From CAVQDV01 sp963711375 (GTDB lineage Bacteria > Pseudomonadota > Gammaproteobacteria > Coxiellales > Coxiellaceae): DNA of 64,000 nt. The position numbers and the translations under genes were made by a program. The stretch spans positions 1 through 64,000 of the forward strand of contig CAVQDV010000004.1 in the NCBI GenBank assembly GCA_963711375.1, read 5' to 3'. The notes under the pieces are model-generated. The model saw only the letters and a list, made by a program, of their open reading frames with translations, was not told where the DNA came from and ran no database searches. The stretch's first letter is position 1. The number at the start of each line of letters is the position of its first letter. This document shows, in pieces, positions 26,101 to 34,451 of the stretch.

Positions 26101-27856
26101 ACTGGCAGCAGCTGATTTTAGAAATATTATTTTACGAGAAACCTCATCTGGAAAGATTTTTAGAATTTTAAGTGAGCATGAGCGAGCTATTTCCTCTATC
26201 GCTTTTAATCCCAATAATTCTGATCAACTTGTTTCAGGAGATGAGAGTGGTACTGTTTATATTTGGGATATTCAATTAGGTAATAAAAATTTGCTTTACA
26301 AGCATTATTTGCCAGTAAAAGGAATTACTTTTAATCAGCTTGGCAGAAATATTGCTATCAATTATGAGGATCAAGCCTATATATTTTCCGTAAATGAAAA
26401 GCCTTTTGCATTCGTGTTTGATGATAGTTATTTTGGCCTGGAACAAGATAGAAAGTTTAGCAGTATTGCCTGGCATCCCGATAATACCTCAATCGCTTTT
26501 GGAGGTCCTAATGGAAATATTAGCTTAGCATTTTTAAATGATTCTGATTCTCAGCGTATGGCGCACCTAGAAAGTAAGGCACCTCTTCCAGATACCTATA
26601 GTGCCTTTTTTCCCGGAAGGCCTCATCGCAAAGGGGGATGGATAGAATGGGAGGAAGGAAAGTCACCACCGCCAGGCTTCTCTTTGGGTCGCCACAAAGT
26701 AAATAAACCCTTATTTCCAAAAATTTCGAGCATTTCTTTTCATCCAGAAGGAAAATATCTGGCTGGAGGCGGCCAAAATGGAGAAATTTATATCTGGGAT
26801 GTTTTATCGTTGACATTAATAAAGACCCTGAAGCATACCTCTGCAATCTTAAAAGTTGCTTTTAATTCGGATGGAACTTGCCTGGCTTCTCTAGCGGAAA
26901 ACTCTAGCATTGTGCACTTATGGAATGCTTCGAGTTGGACAAATTTAAAGGGTATCTCAATACGTAATTACTGTATAGAGGATTTTTTGTGGTCAGCAAA
27001 AATTGGGATGTCGATGGCTAGTAATGGTGGGATTTGGATGTGGAAACTTGCTCAAACTGAAAATGATTTTCTTCCACAATTATTATGGAAAACTGGAAAT
27101 GCCACATTAAGTAGCGATTCCATGCAACTGAAAAAAGTGACAGGGCTCAGTGAGCAAAATTATCAAGTTCTGAATCAATGCAGTCTTTTTACAGTCAAAG
27201 GAAGGCCTTCTGATAAAATTTCGGCCGAAATAATAGAGCACCGAAATTCTCAGATCCATATTCCCAAAGGGGAGATTCGTTTCGATCGGCACGTTATTAA
27301 TCAAGATCGTTGGCTTATTTTTTTAGTTCGAGAGAAAAAACCTCTCTTAGAGCTTACGCAGGATCATACCTGGTTGCTTATATTAGGGCTTGATGAGAAT
27401 AATCACACCGTCATTAAAGAGCTGCATTTTTACTTAAATGCTCATGCGACTTCTTGTCTTGGGCTAGCTGGAAAAGGAACTGCTGTGGTAAAAGATAGGT
27501 CGCCCTGGGACTTAAAAATGCAAGTGAAATCTGGTAATTTAATTGCACATGCCTGGGAATTAAAACCAAAGAAAGCAGAAGACCTAATTGACGAAGTCCT
27601 CCATTTTCCAGAGAGAAATTATTTAATATCTGGGAAAACACCTGGTCTTTTGGGCCCACCCTCTTTAAACTGTGTCTCCTTTTGCCTGGAAACATTGGAA
27701 AATATTGATCTTAAGATTCCTCCAGATCACAGCGATTCTGCATTTTCTGAATTTTTTGCAACGATAAAGGGTTTTTTGGCTGTCCTTCCAAAACGATATT
27801 TGCTGGAAGAAAATGAATTCAATAAAGCCAATGGGGGTAAGTGCGTTATGATGTAA
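23150..27856 (+). CDS. NACHT NTPase with pentapeptide and WD40 repeats, C-terminal CaaX box
   Basis: This 1568-residue STAND-type protein has Walker A GNSGCGKTS (residues 76-84), Walker B FILVLDGYDEL (145-155) and a NACHT sensor strand KVIFTCRDEYL (173-183). A helical arm follows, then a short pentapeptide stretch (about 545-590, LREADLRYVNL and similar) and a series of WD40 blades (about 600-1350, with repeated FSPD/SFHPEGKYLA...IWD units). STAND proteins of this plan act as signal-sensing switches, with the beta-propeller as sensor or scaffold. The last four residues are Cys-Val-Met-Met, a good CaaX box for host farnesyltransferase. That points to delivery into a eukaryotic cell and membrane anchoring there, rather than a bacterial phage-defence role, though the latter cannot be excluded. 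ATG 23150 has GGAG upstream. A truncated copy lies at 8633-9529. Confidence 0.88.
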   Translation: MRRKIKIENLLDDIRHRTIKFIDQSRTRDQSEGVAHEMHISLDAKDPDGIHEKFDLNEGVNEFLENNTHKILLLTGNSGCGKTSFAQNLVREKCERYMKGNPIYLWVPLLTLKNPQNELFQMHLTKNLFLSDYEILDLQKSAATFILVLDGYDELNIASNLYTGNNLGPLCKKVIFTCRDEYLKGGHKQQCFMSSDTEEALLEFRLLPFDNEKKNQYLMNYCHSKKSKWSLQEYEEALNKFPELDEMTTNPFIFSMVVQSLPEIVAKYADGHPERKRISLTRHEIYDTFMRQWFERRESKLSKECDKYREILIKSSYVKKLIARHGLNLKALKSSACVIDGDRGLRFADLFAYHTEKLARAMFKRHTYEIHYDPENKLEKGRYVSNSLIESSNNEKPIMGWEARFFNGAEDPALNILLSACPLIPLGPNHYSFRHKSLLEFFAAKYLFNGALLHSWVLAGRNLNISGLLEEVDTVRMLAERVRNQAEFEKALRAVIELSKSEPSVWRAAANAIMILNEAGLSFSGENFRRIRIGGVDENKRAWGANLWGAILDSVDLREADLRYVNLTNAWLNNANLDGACMDGVELGVRPYLECKISNGANLSHCSPDGKWLLAKESDGLQIYEFQSNEIKIRKKIKLPEKFIGEISFSPNHQWIAISHRKGACLSMIKLTSGIRIDSLEYEDFELCGKRRAFRDSVPFTDSINFAHNPESPLSQWDYSRMLVSKKHRDELSRDPKLPSWTQTLVKRVSALSFSPDSKYLTASWEESVYVWSIPPNGIKIPLPYIPTAIGKVTCLAFTADAEHLIVGDNEGFIYVWKISAFDKALEDVSLEAKQNWEIEEKIIHPVENIGVAATKFLVALKDKIHICEMNGNRLNLLRTLNKVILLKQMKLSPDWKWLASFSPNSSTIVLYNLEYGLLECMLEGHTGNIINIIFDSTKNLLISFGWDKTVRHWDLSPDRLKNLSAKKMREMSSILELNSNQTILAAADFRNIILRETSSGKIFRILSEHERAISSIAFNPNNSDQLVSGDESGTVYIWDIQLGNKNLLYKHYLPVKGITFNQLGRNIAINYEDQAYIFSVNEKPFAFVFDDSYFGLEQDRKFSSIAWHPDNTSIAFGGPNGNISLAFLNDSDSQRMAHLESKAPLPDTYSAFFPGRPHRKGGWIEWEEGKSPPPGFSLGRHKVNKPLFPKISSISFHPEGKYLAGGGQNGEIYIWDVLSLTLIKTLKHTSAILKVAFNSDGTCLASLAENSSIVHLWNASSWTNLKGISIRNYCIEDFLWSAKIGMSMASNGGIWMWKLAQTENDFLPQLLWKTGNATLSSDSMQLKKVTGLSEQNYQVLNQCSLFTVKGRPSDKISAEIIEHRNSQIHIPKGEIRFDRHVINQDRWLIFLVREKKPLLELTQDHTWLLILGLDENNHTVIKELHFYLNAHATSCLGLAGKGTAVVKDRSPWDLKMQVKSGNLIAHAWELKPKKAEDLIDEVLHFPERNYLISGKTPGLLGPPSLNCVSFCLETLENIDLKIPPDHSDSAFSEFFATIKGFLAVLPKRYLLEENEFNKANGGKCVMM

Positions 27857-27915
27857 AATAATATGTCGTTCTTAATGCCTATAAAAAATTATTTAATTTC
27901 ACAGGAGAAAATAAT

Positions 27916-28578
27916 ATGCGTAGTTATATTGATAATAGCTTTATGTTGGAAGAGGACAGTTGGATTCTATCTATTCTTCGTAGAAAAGAAGCCACTCATG
28001 CCTTTTTAATTCTCGAAGGCTTAGATGTTAATGGTGGACGTGAAGTTTTTCGTTTTGATTTGGGTTACAAGGAAATCAATGGGATTCATGATGAAAAATA
28101 TTATCAAATCAATGAAAGGGCTTTAAATGATGAAGAGAGTTTACGATGGTTGCTAGCTCAAGCAGACGCCAAAAATTTTGCCTTTCAATCTTTTCGAATT
28201 GAAGGTGATAATGCTGAAAAAAGGAAAAATGATTTTTTAAATGAAGTAAGACAAGATATGTGCGATTGTCGTGATCGAAGTCTTATTTATGTAAGATATG
28301 GAAATAAAAATTCCGCTTTAGGTGGCTTTTTTGGGAATGGGGTAGCTAGTGTTAGTGGTCAATCCACTCAACAAGCTTCTGTTGTTGCAAATTTGTCTTC
28401 ATCAAAGAGCAACAGCATTGATGCTTTGCTTCAGCAAGGTCATAGCTGTTTGAGCTGGGCTGTTGAAAAGATGAAGCACACTTTCCCAAACTACAATGAA
28501 AACGTGTTGGGCAAATTTTTTATTAGCGTTCCTGGATTAGAATTACCTGAAAATAAAGGTTCTTGCATGATTCTTTGA
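27916..28578 (+). CDS. Unknown protein with C-terminal CaaX box, possible permuted papain-like fold
   Basis: A 220-residue protein with an AGGAG ribosome site, 59 bp after the NACHT/WD40 gene and probably in its operon. It ends in Cys-Met-Ile-Leu, a CaaX box whose final Leu favours geranylgeranylation by host GGTase-I. An early THAFLILEG strand (about residues 27-35) and a later GHSCLSWAVEKM helix start (about 174-185) give a His-then-Cys order, as in circularly permuted papain-like (NlpC/P60, LRAT, PPPDE) hydrolases, where Cys sits at a helix N-terminus. That assignment is inference from motif order only. A Ser/Gln/Gly-rich stretch at about 140-165 looks like a linker. It is probably a host-directed partner of the preceding protein. 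Confidence 0.65.
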   Translation: MRSYIDNSFMLEEDSWILSILRRKEATHAFLILEGLDVNGGREVFRFDLGYKEINGIHDEKYYQINERALNDEESLRWLLAQADAKNFAFQSFRIEGDNAEKRKNDFLNEVRQDMCDCRDRSLIYVRYGNKNSALGGFFGNGVASVSGQSTQQASVVANLSSSKSNSIDALLQQGHSCLSWAVEKMKHTFPNYNENVLGKFFISVPGLELPENKGSCMIL

Positions 28579-28761
28579 GAAGAGTTGGAGTACCCAAATC
28601 TCGTTAACCGAGGCTTGGGCTACTTGCCAATAGGTGTGCCAGGGCCTTTATGGCTTGCTTGTATACGCGTACCGTGCCGCACCTCCGTCGTTTCATTCCC
28701 ACATCTAGTATCACTTGACCCGGCGTTGCTTTAATTTACCGCTGAATTGTACAAAATGTCT

Positions 28762-28789
28762 TTGATTTTCAAACAAAATACCCTATAAT
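28762..28789 (+). promoter_or_regulatory. Sigma-70-type promoter for the AAA ATPase gene
   Basis: TTGATT (28762-28767), 16 bp, then a perfect TATAAT (28784-28789). Transcription would start near 28796, about 60 bp before the ATG. The rest of the 28579-28858 gap holds only an imperfect inverted repeat (CCCAA...TTGGG, about 28594-28620) and no gene. Confidence 0.6.
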
Positions 28790-28858
28790 CATATTTGAAA
28801 TCCAGGCATAAAATACTTCAAACAACCCTGAATTTTATGCAAAAATAAGGAGATCCAT

Positions 28859-30208
28859 ATGAAACGCTTAGTAAACAAGTACTTATCTGACTGGCGCGTT
28901 AGTAGGACTCGTAAGCCTCTTTTGATGCGTGGTGCCCGTCAGGTCGGCAAAACGCATGCTGTGAGAAAGCTTGGTGAAGCTTTTGAGCATATTCTTGAGA
29001 TCAACTTTGAAAAAAAACCCGAACTTTGTAATGTGTTTGAAAAAGACCTTGACCCAAAACGCATCCTGATCGCTTTAACCGCGGTATTTAAACAAGCCAT
29101 TATTCCTGGAAAAACCTTACTGTTTTTTGATGAAGTACAAGCCTGCCCAAAAGCTATTATTGCTTTACGGTATTTTTACGAAGAGTTGCCCGAACTCCAT
29201 GTGGTGGCGGCTGGTTCTCTACTGGATTTTGCGATTGAACAAGTGGGTTTGCCGGTAGGACGCGTATCATTTTGCTATGTTTATCCTGTTTCATTTATGG
29301 AATATTTAGTCGCAACAGGGCATACACAATTATTTGAAATGATCCTGAATCATCCTACCGAGCAACCTATGGAGGACTTAATTCATAAAAAATTATTTGA
29401 TTTATTGGGGGAATACATGTTGCTAGGTGGCATGCCCGAAATTATTAAGGAATGGATTCAGCACCGAGATTTTGTAGCTTGCTCTGAATTACAGCATAAT
29501 ATTATCGGCGCATATCGTGAAGATTTTCCAAAATATGCAAAAAAAGTCCAAATTAAATATGTGGAAGCCTTATTTAATCAAATCCCCCATATGATCGGTG
29601 AAGTATTCAAATTCAGTCGAGTCCAAGGTGATTATCAAAAACGTGAACTTGAGCCCGCTTTACAGTTACTCATTAAAGCCGGAATTGTTCACAAAATTGA
29701 ACAGACTTCGGGAAATGGATTTCCGCTTGGGGCAAACGTGAATTTAAATAGATATAAATTAATTTTTTTAGATATGGCATTAGCGCAAGCGATGCTTGGA
29801 ATACAAATAGAGGATTGGTTGCTTGATCCCTTAAATGCTTTTGTGAATAAGGGAATGCTAGCAGAATCTTTTGTTGGACAAGAATTCTTGTCCTATGCTC
29901 CCTGCCATATAAAAGAAAAACTGTATTATTGGCATCGGGAAGAACGAGGAAGCATTGCAGAAGTAGACTTTATAAAACAAATTAATGAACATATTATTCC
30001 GGCGGAGGTTAAAGGTGGTAAGGGAACCACTTTAAAAAGTCTACATCTATTTTTAGAAAATCACGCGCATTCACCCTACGGAATACGATTTTCAACACTT
30101 AATTATTCAATAATGGATAAATTACATTCTTATCCTCTGTATGCGATTTCAGGCTTTTTAGCAAAAAATCACCCCGAGATGTTGGATAAACTAAGTTCGC
30201 TTTTATAG
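28859..30208 (+). CDS. AAA_14/DUF4143 ATPase
   Basis: This 449-residue protein has Walker A GARQVGKTHA (about residues 22-31), Walker B TLLFFDEVQACP (about 88-99) and a C-terminal DUF4143 domain ending in an EVDFIKQ...VEVKGG-like nuclease-fold motif (AEVDFI...PAEVKGGK, about 365-390). These ATPases are widespread and frequent in bacteria with many mobile elements; their role is unknown. The DUF4143 part resembles a PD-(D/E)XK restriction-like fold. An AAGGAG ribosome site lies 6 bases before ATG. It is a single gene with its own promoter and a strong terminator. Confidence 0.9.
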   Translation: MKRLVNKYLSDWRVSRTRKPLLMRGARQVGKTHAVRKLGEAFEHILEINFEKKPELCNVFEKDLDPKRILIALTAVFKQAIIPGKTLLFFDEVQACPKAIIALRYFYEELPELHVVAAGSLLDFAIEQVGLPVGRVSFCYVYPVSFMEYLVATGHTQLFEMILNHPTEQPMEDLIHKKLFDLLGEYMLLGGMPEIIKEWIQHRDFVACSELQHNIIGAYREDFPKYAKKVQIKYVEALFNQIPHMIGEVFKFSRVQGDYQKRELEPALQLLIKAGIVHKIEQTSGNGFPLGANVNLNRYKLIFLDMALAQAMLGIQIEDWLLDPLNAFVNKGMLAESFVGQEFLSYAPCHIKEKLYYWHREERGSIAEVDFIKQINEHIIPAEVKGGKGTTLKSLHLFLENHAHSPYGIRFSTLNYSIMDKLHSYPLYAISGFLAKNHPEMLDKLSSLL

Positions 30209-30211
30209 AGA

Positions 30212-30241
30212 AGTCCAGTAGTAAAATCTACTGGACTTTTG
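30212..30241 (+). terminator. Rho-independent terminator after the AAA ATPase gene
   Basis: AGTCCAGTAG (30212-30221), a 6-base loop, CTACTGGACT (30228-30237), then TTTT. The same 10-bp stem recurs at 36523-36548 after an unrelated gene. Confidence 0.85.
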
Positions 30242-30311
30242 GCATCTGCTCCATTTACTTCCTCTCCTTCGCTGCATCCGAGCTAGAATTTAAGTAGTTA
30301 ATAAAGTGGGA

Positions 30312-30657
30312 GACGGCCTGCTTCCACGAGCTTGATGGAAGTAAAGCAGTGGGAGTCGATGCGGTCACGAAAAGTCACTATGGTGAACGACTAGCGGAGA
30401 ACATTAATGAGTTAGTTTCCAGTATGAAGCGCATGGGCTACCGACCGGGACCCGTACGAGAAGCACGAATTCCAAAGGAAGGAAAACCCGGTGCGACAAG
30501 ACCACTGGGAATTAGTAATTTCGAAGATAAGCTGGTCCAGAAGATGGTGCAGAACGTTCTTGGAAGTATTTATGAGCCTATTTTTCTCGACTGTTCTTAT
30601 GGATTCAGACGAGAAAGAGGCTGCCATGATGCGGTGAAAGCACTGCACAGTTTTTAG
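30312..30657 (+). pseudogene. Fragment of a group II intron reverse transcriptase
   Basis: From GACGGCCTGC onward this matches the N-terminal part of the broken RT at 53714-54975 almost base for base: the HELDGSKAVGVDAVTKSH motif, then a TRPLGISNFEDKLVQKM segment and YGFRRERGCHDAVKAL. Homology ends near 30648 and the frame stops at 30657. Palm and maturase regions and the intron RNA domains are absent. It is a remnant of a second copy of that intron. Confidence 0.88.
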
Positions 30658-30744
30658 TTGCATAATGGTGAGTAATCCCCAATGAACTTATTTAGTTTTG
30701 ATTTTTCAAATGTTTTCATACGATAGCAATTGAAGGTGGCCCAC

Positions 30745-30773
30745 TTGACAGATCATTTATTTGTTACTACAAT
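30745..30773 (+). promoter_or_regulatory. brnTA promoter, leaderless arrangement
   Basis: TTGACA (30745-30750), exactly 17 bp, TACAAT (30768-30773). The -10 box ends 6 bp before the brnT ATG at 30780, so the predicted +1 coincides with the start codon and there is no Shine-Dalgarno sequence. Confidence 0.7.
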
Positions 30774-30779
30774 TAGAAA

Positions 30780-31058
30780 ATGACAATTGATTTCGATCCG
30801 AAAAAGTCAGAAAAGAATGCTCGTGAGCGAGATCTATCATTTGAAAAAATAGAAGGGTTTGACTGGGAGACAGCACTTTATATCGAAGATGATCGAAAAG
30901 CATACCCAGAACGACGATTTGTGGCTTCTGGGTTGATTGGGGAGCGGGTCCATATAGTTTGTTTCACTCCCATCGAAGGCGGGGTGCGAATTATCAGTTT
31001 TCGTAAAGCAAATTCACGCGAGGTAAAACGTTATGAAGAAGAAACTACTAACCAATAA
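30780..31058 (+). CDS. brnT: BrnT-family toxin
   Basis: This 92-residue ribonuclease toxin has the BrnT pattern: IDFDPKKSEKNARERDLSFE at the N-terminus, YPERRFVASGLIGERVHIV in the middle and RIISFRKANSREVKRYE at the end, which carries the conserved Arg/Lys/Glu residues of this RelE-like fold. It inhibits growth by cleaving RNA and is held by BrnA. The start at 30780 matches the family N-terminus. The promoter spacing suggests a leaderless mRNA. It overlaps brnA by 26 bp. Confidence 0.93.
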   Translation: MTIDFDPKKSEKNARERDLSFEKIEGFDWETALYIEDDRKAYPERRFVASGLIGERVHIVCFTPIEGGVRIISFRKANSREVKRYEEETTNQ

Positions 31059-31350
31059 ATCTGGGCATGTACGAGAGTTAAAAAAAGAAGATTTTCGTGC
31101 TATGCGTCCTGCCAGTGAGGTTTTACCCGAAAAACTATTATCTGTGCTTCCGAAGCGTAAACGAGGTGAACGTGGCCCGCAGAAAACTCCTACAAAAATT
31201 TCTGTGACCCTACGTTATAGCATTGAGGTATTGAAATATTTTAAGAGTACTGGACAAGGTTGGCAGACACGCATGGATAGCGTGCTTAAAGGGTATGTTA
31301 AGCGTCATCAGAAATCTCCAAAAACTTCATCGCATCATTCGAAACACTAA
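31033..31350 (+). CDS. brnA: BrnA-family antitoxin
   Basis: A 105-residue basic protein with a short N-terminal toxin-binding region (ELKKEDFRAMRPASEVLP) and a C-terminal ribbon-helix-helix DNA-binding region (KISVTLRYSIEVLKYFK, then GWQTRMDSVLKGYV). BrnA neutralises BrnT and represses the operon. Its start lies inside the brnT end, so the two are translationally coupled. The C-terminal tail is Ser/His/Lys-rich. Nothing gene-like is seen in 31351-31549. Confidence 0.93.
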   Translation: MKKKLLTNKSGHVRELKKEDFRAMRPASEVLPEKLLSVLPKRKRGERGPQKTPTKISVTLRYSIEVLKYFKSTGQGWQTRMDSVLKGYVKRHQKSPKTSSHHSKH

Positions 31351-31549
31351 AATTGATTGCGGAATCGGATGAATAAAATGCCGATTTATCGAGTATTTTG
31401 AAATAAATTTTATTTAATCATGCAGGAAAAACTACTGGATTATTTAGAATCGGCACTCTACATCATTAAAGGAGAAAATGATTGAAAGAGGTAGTGCCAT
31501 TGTAGCCTGGCATCGACATCAAGCAATACTTCATATTTTTCTAGCCTAA

Positions 31550-33298
31550 CTACCTGACCTGCATTTCGACTCTTACATCCGATTTTTCACTTATACCTCT
31601 GGTCATGCCTCTAAGAATTTCAGCTGCCTTTTCTAGAGAAGGAATTGAATTAATATGTACTTTTCCAACAGTTTGATAAAATAAAATGGTGAAATCATTT
31701 CGCCCACGCAAGTATTTACTAAATAACGTATGAGTGAAACCAGCCGTTTTAGGCTCTTTCTTCTTACAAGTTTCAATACAGGTTGCGAGACTTGTTTGAA
31801 CCGAAATATCGGTATATCGCAATTCAAGTGACATCATCTCAACGGTGTTAGGCTTAGTTCCAACGCGCGTAAATTCCTGCCAGTCTAAATTAACAAGCTT
31901 GTTAATTTCAGCTAATAGTGATGCTTGAGCTGTTGTTAGTCTGGACTCAGGTGAAATAAGAGAATCGCCTTTCTTGTCCACCAATAATTCCTTGGGTGGG
32001 GCAAGAGGAAGTGAATTGCTAATTTGCGCGCGGATCGCAATTCTATTACGGATCAGCCAACTTTCATCATGACCATCGTTAGTTTTTTCGAAAAGGGACT
32101 CCAATAAAGCCGCCTTAAACCATCCCTCATGTTCACGATCCGAACATTTTTCTTCTTTATGATATAAAAAATGGCCTTCAAGATCCTCCAATGCACTACG
32201 TTCTTTTCGCGTCAATGCTGAAAAATCTAGGTTCGACTGAAGCAAACGTTTTATGCAGGGAATTAAAGCAGCATCTTCGGTTATAATTTCTTCAATTATT
32301 CCTTTGACCGGCAAAAGATAATAACGAAATGCATAATCTGACGTGATATTGCCAAGTTCTGAGCCAAATAATGAGAGGGGCTTGCTCGATGCTTGATAAT
32401 TTGAACTGGCAATCTGTATCCGGCGTTTTACGGTGACTCCATTATCATGGTGCCGCCCATTTATTCCGATCAGAGATGCAGCTGTTACTCCAAATTGATC
32501 TTTTAAATCCCAACGCGCACCATAACGAGCCAACAAGGCAACCATCTCATCTGAGGCCATAGCAAATGCATTATGCATAGCACTGGAGCCCCAAAACAAG
32601 TTTGGATCTGCTCGGTATTCTAATAAAAGTTGTGCTATTTCTAATTTATTTGTATAGCTAGCGCTGTCAAGAGGCCTATCGCCAAACCAGCTTGCTATGT
32701 GCGGATTCGAACCTAATGAGAGCAATAATTTTACCAAATCTGGGCGGCCTGGTATAAGGCGAACAGCAAGAAATAACGGCGTGTGTCCGTAACCATCTTG
32801 AGCGTTAATATCAATTGTTGGGTCGCTGAGCAGCAGTTCCACTTCAGCATAATCCCCACCTTTAACCGCTTTATGAAGCCTTAGATTTTGAGCTGGGACA
32901 TCATGACATTTTTCGGTGTCTTGATAAAATGACTGTAACTGATCTTTATAAAGATCGAAATACGCTAAGAAATTTTTTTCATCAGCTGCTGAGATGTAAT
33001 TATGCTCTTGTAAAAGAGCGGCAAGTTGTTTTACAAAAATAGGAGAATCAAAAAATTGTCGAAAAGGAAATCCAAACCCTTTTCCACCATCTACAGAACC
33101 AAATGGAATATAGCCGAACTTGCTCTCGATTAAATTTAATAATGTCTTACTTGTTTCCCGACTCCAGCCTGCTTTATACATAAAATAAATGGAAAAATGA
33201 GGTACAAAATGATTGTCATCTTTAGAATACACCATGGAGTGTAATTTAGATCTGGAGCTAAATTCAAAAGCTGGTACGTCTAAACGGAAGGATCGCAT
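31550..33298 (-). CDS. Ankyrin-repeat protein, candidate host-directed effector
   Basis: This 582-residue protein has an N-terminal region of about 140 residues of unknown type, then four to five ankyrin repeats (about 145-290: GDYAEVELLLSDPTIDINAQ, DGYGHTPLFLAVR, LVKLLLSLGSNPHIASW, LEIAQLLLEYRADPN, MVALLARYGARWDLKDQFG). The C-terminal 290 or so residues are helical and unrecognised. Ankyrin proteins of this size are common among translocated effectors of intracellular gammaproteobacteria, where the repeats bind host proteins. No signal peptide is visible. It is a single gene, divergent from the transposase at 33486. Confidence 0.85.
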   Translation of the reverse strand: MRSFRLDVPAFEFSSRSKLHSMVYSKDDNHFVPHFSIYFMYKAGWSRETSKTLLNLIESKFGYIPFGSVDGGKGFGFPFRQFFDSPIFVKQLAALLQEHNYISAADEKNFLAYFDLYKDQLQSFYQDTEKCHDVPAQNLRLHKAVKGGDYAEVELLLSDPTIDINAQDGYGHTPLFLAVRLIPGRPDLVKLLLSLGSNPHIASWFGDRPLDSASYTNKLEIAQLLLEYRADPNLFWGSSAMHNAFAMASDEMVALLARYGARWDLKDQFGVTAASLIGINGRHHDNGVTVKRRIQIASSNYQASSKPLSLFGSELGNITSDYAFRYYLLPVKGIIEEIITEDAALIPCIKRLLQSNLDFSALTRKERSALEDLEGHFLYHKEEKCSDREHEGWFKAALLESLFEKTNDGHDESWLIRNRIAIRAQISNSLPLAPPKELLVDKKGDSLISPESRLTTAQASLLAEINKLVNLDWQEFTRVGTKPNTVEMMSLELRYTDISVQTSLATCIETCKKKEPKTAGFTHTLFSKYLRGRNDFTILFYQTVGKVHINSIPSLEKAAEILRGMTRGISEKSDVRVEMQVR

Positions 33299-33376
33299 TT
33301 TTAACCTCTTATATGCCTATAGATTATTATTTCAGTAGTCTATATAAATGATTCCTTCTCGTCAAATGAAAGTCTA

Positions 33377-33433
33377 TTCCAATGCAAAATGGGCCTGAGG
33401 AGATAAGCTCTTTCCAATGCAAATGAGCCTGAA
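33377..33433 (+). repeat. Paired direct repeats at the left end of an IS
   Basis: TTCCAATGCAAAATGGGCCT (from 33377) and TTCCAATGCAAATGAGCCTG (from 33412) are two imperfect copies 35 bp apart, just upstream of the DDE transposase gene. Repeated short motifs at an element end are typical transposase binding sites, so they likely mark its left end. Confidence 0.6.
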
Positions 33434-33485
33434 AAAGGATCAAAAAAGGGCCATCTAAGCCAACATCGTTCAAACTATAGGAACT

Positions 33486-34451
33486 ATGATCTATATGAAC
33501 GACCAGACGCTAGATAGCCCCAGCGCTATCGAATCATTTTTGGTGGGTGCAGGCAAGGTTGAATTGTCAGTACCCAAGGAAAAACGCTACAAGTGGATTG
33601 CCAAAATCCTGAAACAGACGAATTATTTCCGGCTCTCAAAGGGCGGAAAATCGACGATACGCACTTACTTGGAAAGGGGAAGTGGGTATTCGCGAACGCA
33701 ATTAACGCGTCTGATCCATCAGTATCGCAAGAAGAAATGGATTGGGAAAAAAGATCCTGTGCGAAACAAATTCCCACGCCATTATACATTCCAAGATATT
33801 TTGTTATTAGCCAAGACGGATGAGGCTCACCAGACATTGAGCGGACATACCACCAAAAAATTATTTGAGCGAGCGTATTGCATTTACAAGGATAAGAATT
33901 ATGAACGCTTATCTAAAATTTCAATTTCGCATATTTATAATCTTCGTCAAAGTACGACGTATCAGCGGCAGCGAAGGCATTTTGAAAAAACAAACCCGAG
34001 AGCAATCAACATAGGCGTACGACGTAAACCAAAGCCAAATGGAATGCCAGGCTATATTCGAATCGACACAGTGCATCAGGGTGACGAGGACAAACAAAAA
34101 GGGGTTTATCACATTAACGCGGTGGATGAAGTGACACAATTTGAAGTGATATTTAGCGTTGAAAAAATCTCGGAGCAATATTTAATTCCTGTTTTGGAGG
34201 CTCTATTAGAAGCATTTCCTTTTAAAATTTACGAATTTCACAGCGATAATGGTTCTGAGTACATTAATTACGATGTCGCCAAGCTGCTTAATAAATTGCA
34301 TGTGGAATTTACAAAATCACGTGCAAAACACAGTAATGATAATGCGCTTGCCGAATCCAAAAATGGGTCGATTGTGCGCAAGGTTCTGGGATACATGCAC
34401 ATACCACAAAAATACGCGCCATTGATTAAGGAGTCTGTCGATAACGTATGA
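33486..34451 (+). pseudogene. DDE integrase-core transposase, C-terminally truncated
   Basis: An HTH region (about residues 55-95, TRTYLERGSGYSRTQLTRLI-like) precedes an rve-type catalytic core with IRIDTVHQGD (first Asp, about 192), FHSDNGSEY (second Asp, about 255) and NALAESKNGS (Glu, about 290). After HIPQKYAPLI the frame runs into a 97-bp palindrome at 34433 and stops at 34451. The C-terminal 80-100 residues normally present in the family, and the right end of the element, are missing. The start may be ATG 33486 or 33495. The catalytic triad survives, but the protein is probably inactive. Confidence 0.8.

Noticed and set aside
28594..28625. Inverted repeat CCCAA...TTGGG as a terminator of the CaaX-protein gene
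   Set aside because: The stem is short and interrupted and no T-run follows it.
33486..34451. Intact IS element
   Set aside because: The transposase lacks its C-terminal part and no right end matching the left-end motifs is present before the palindrome or beyond it.
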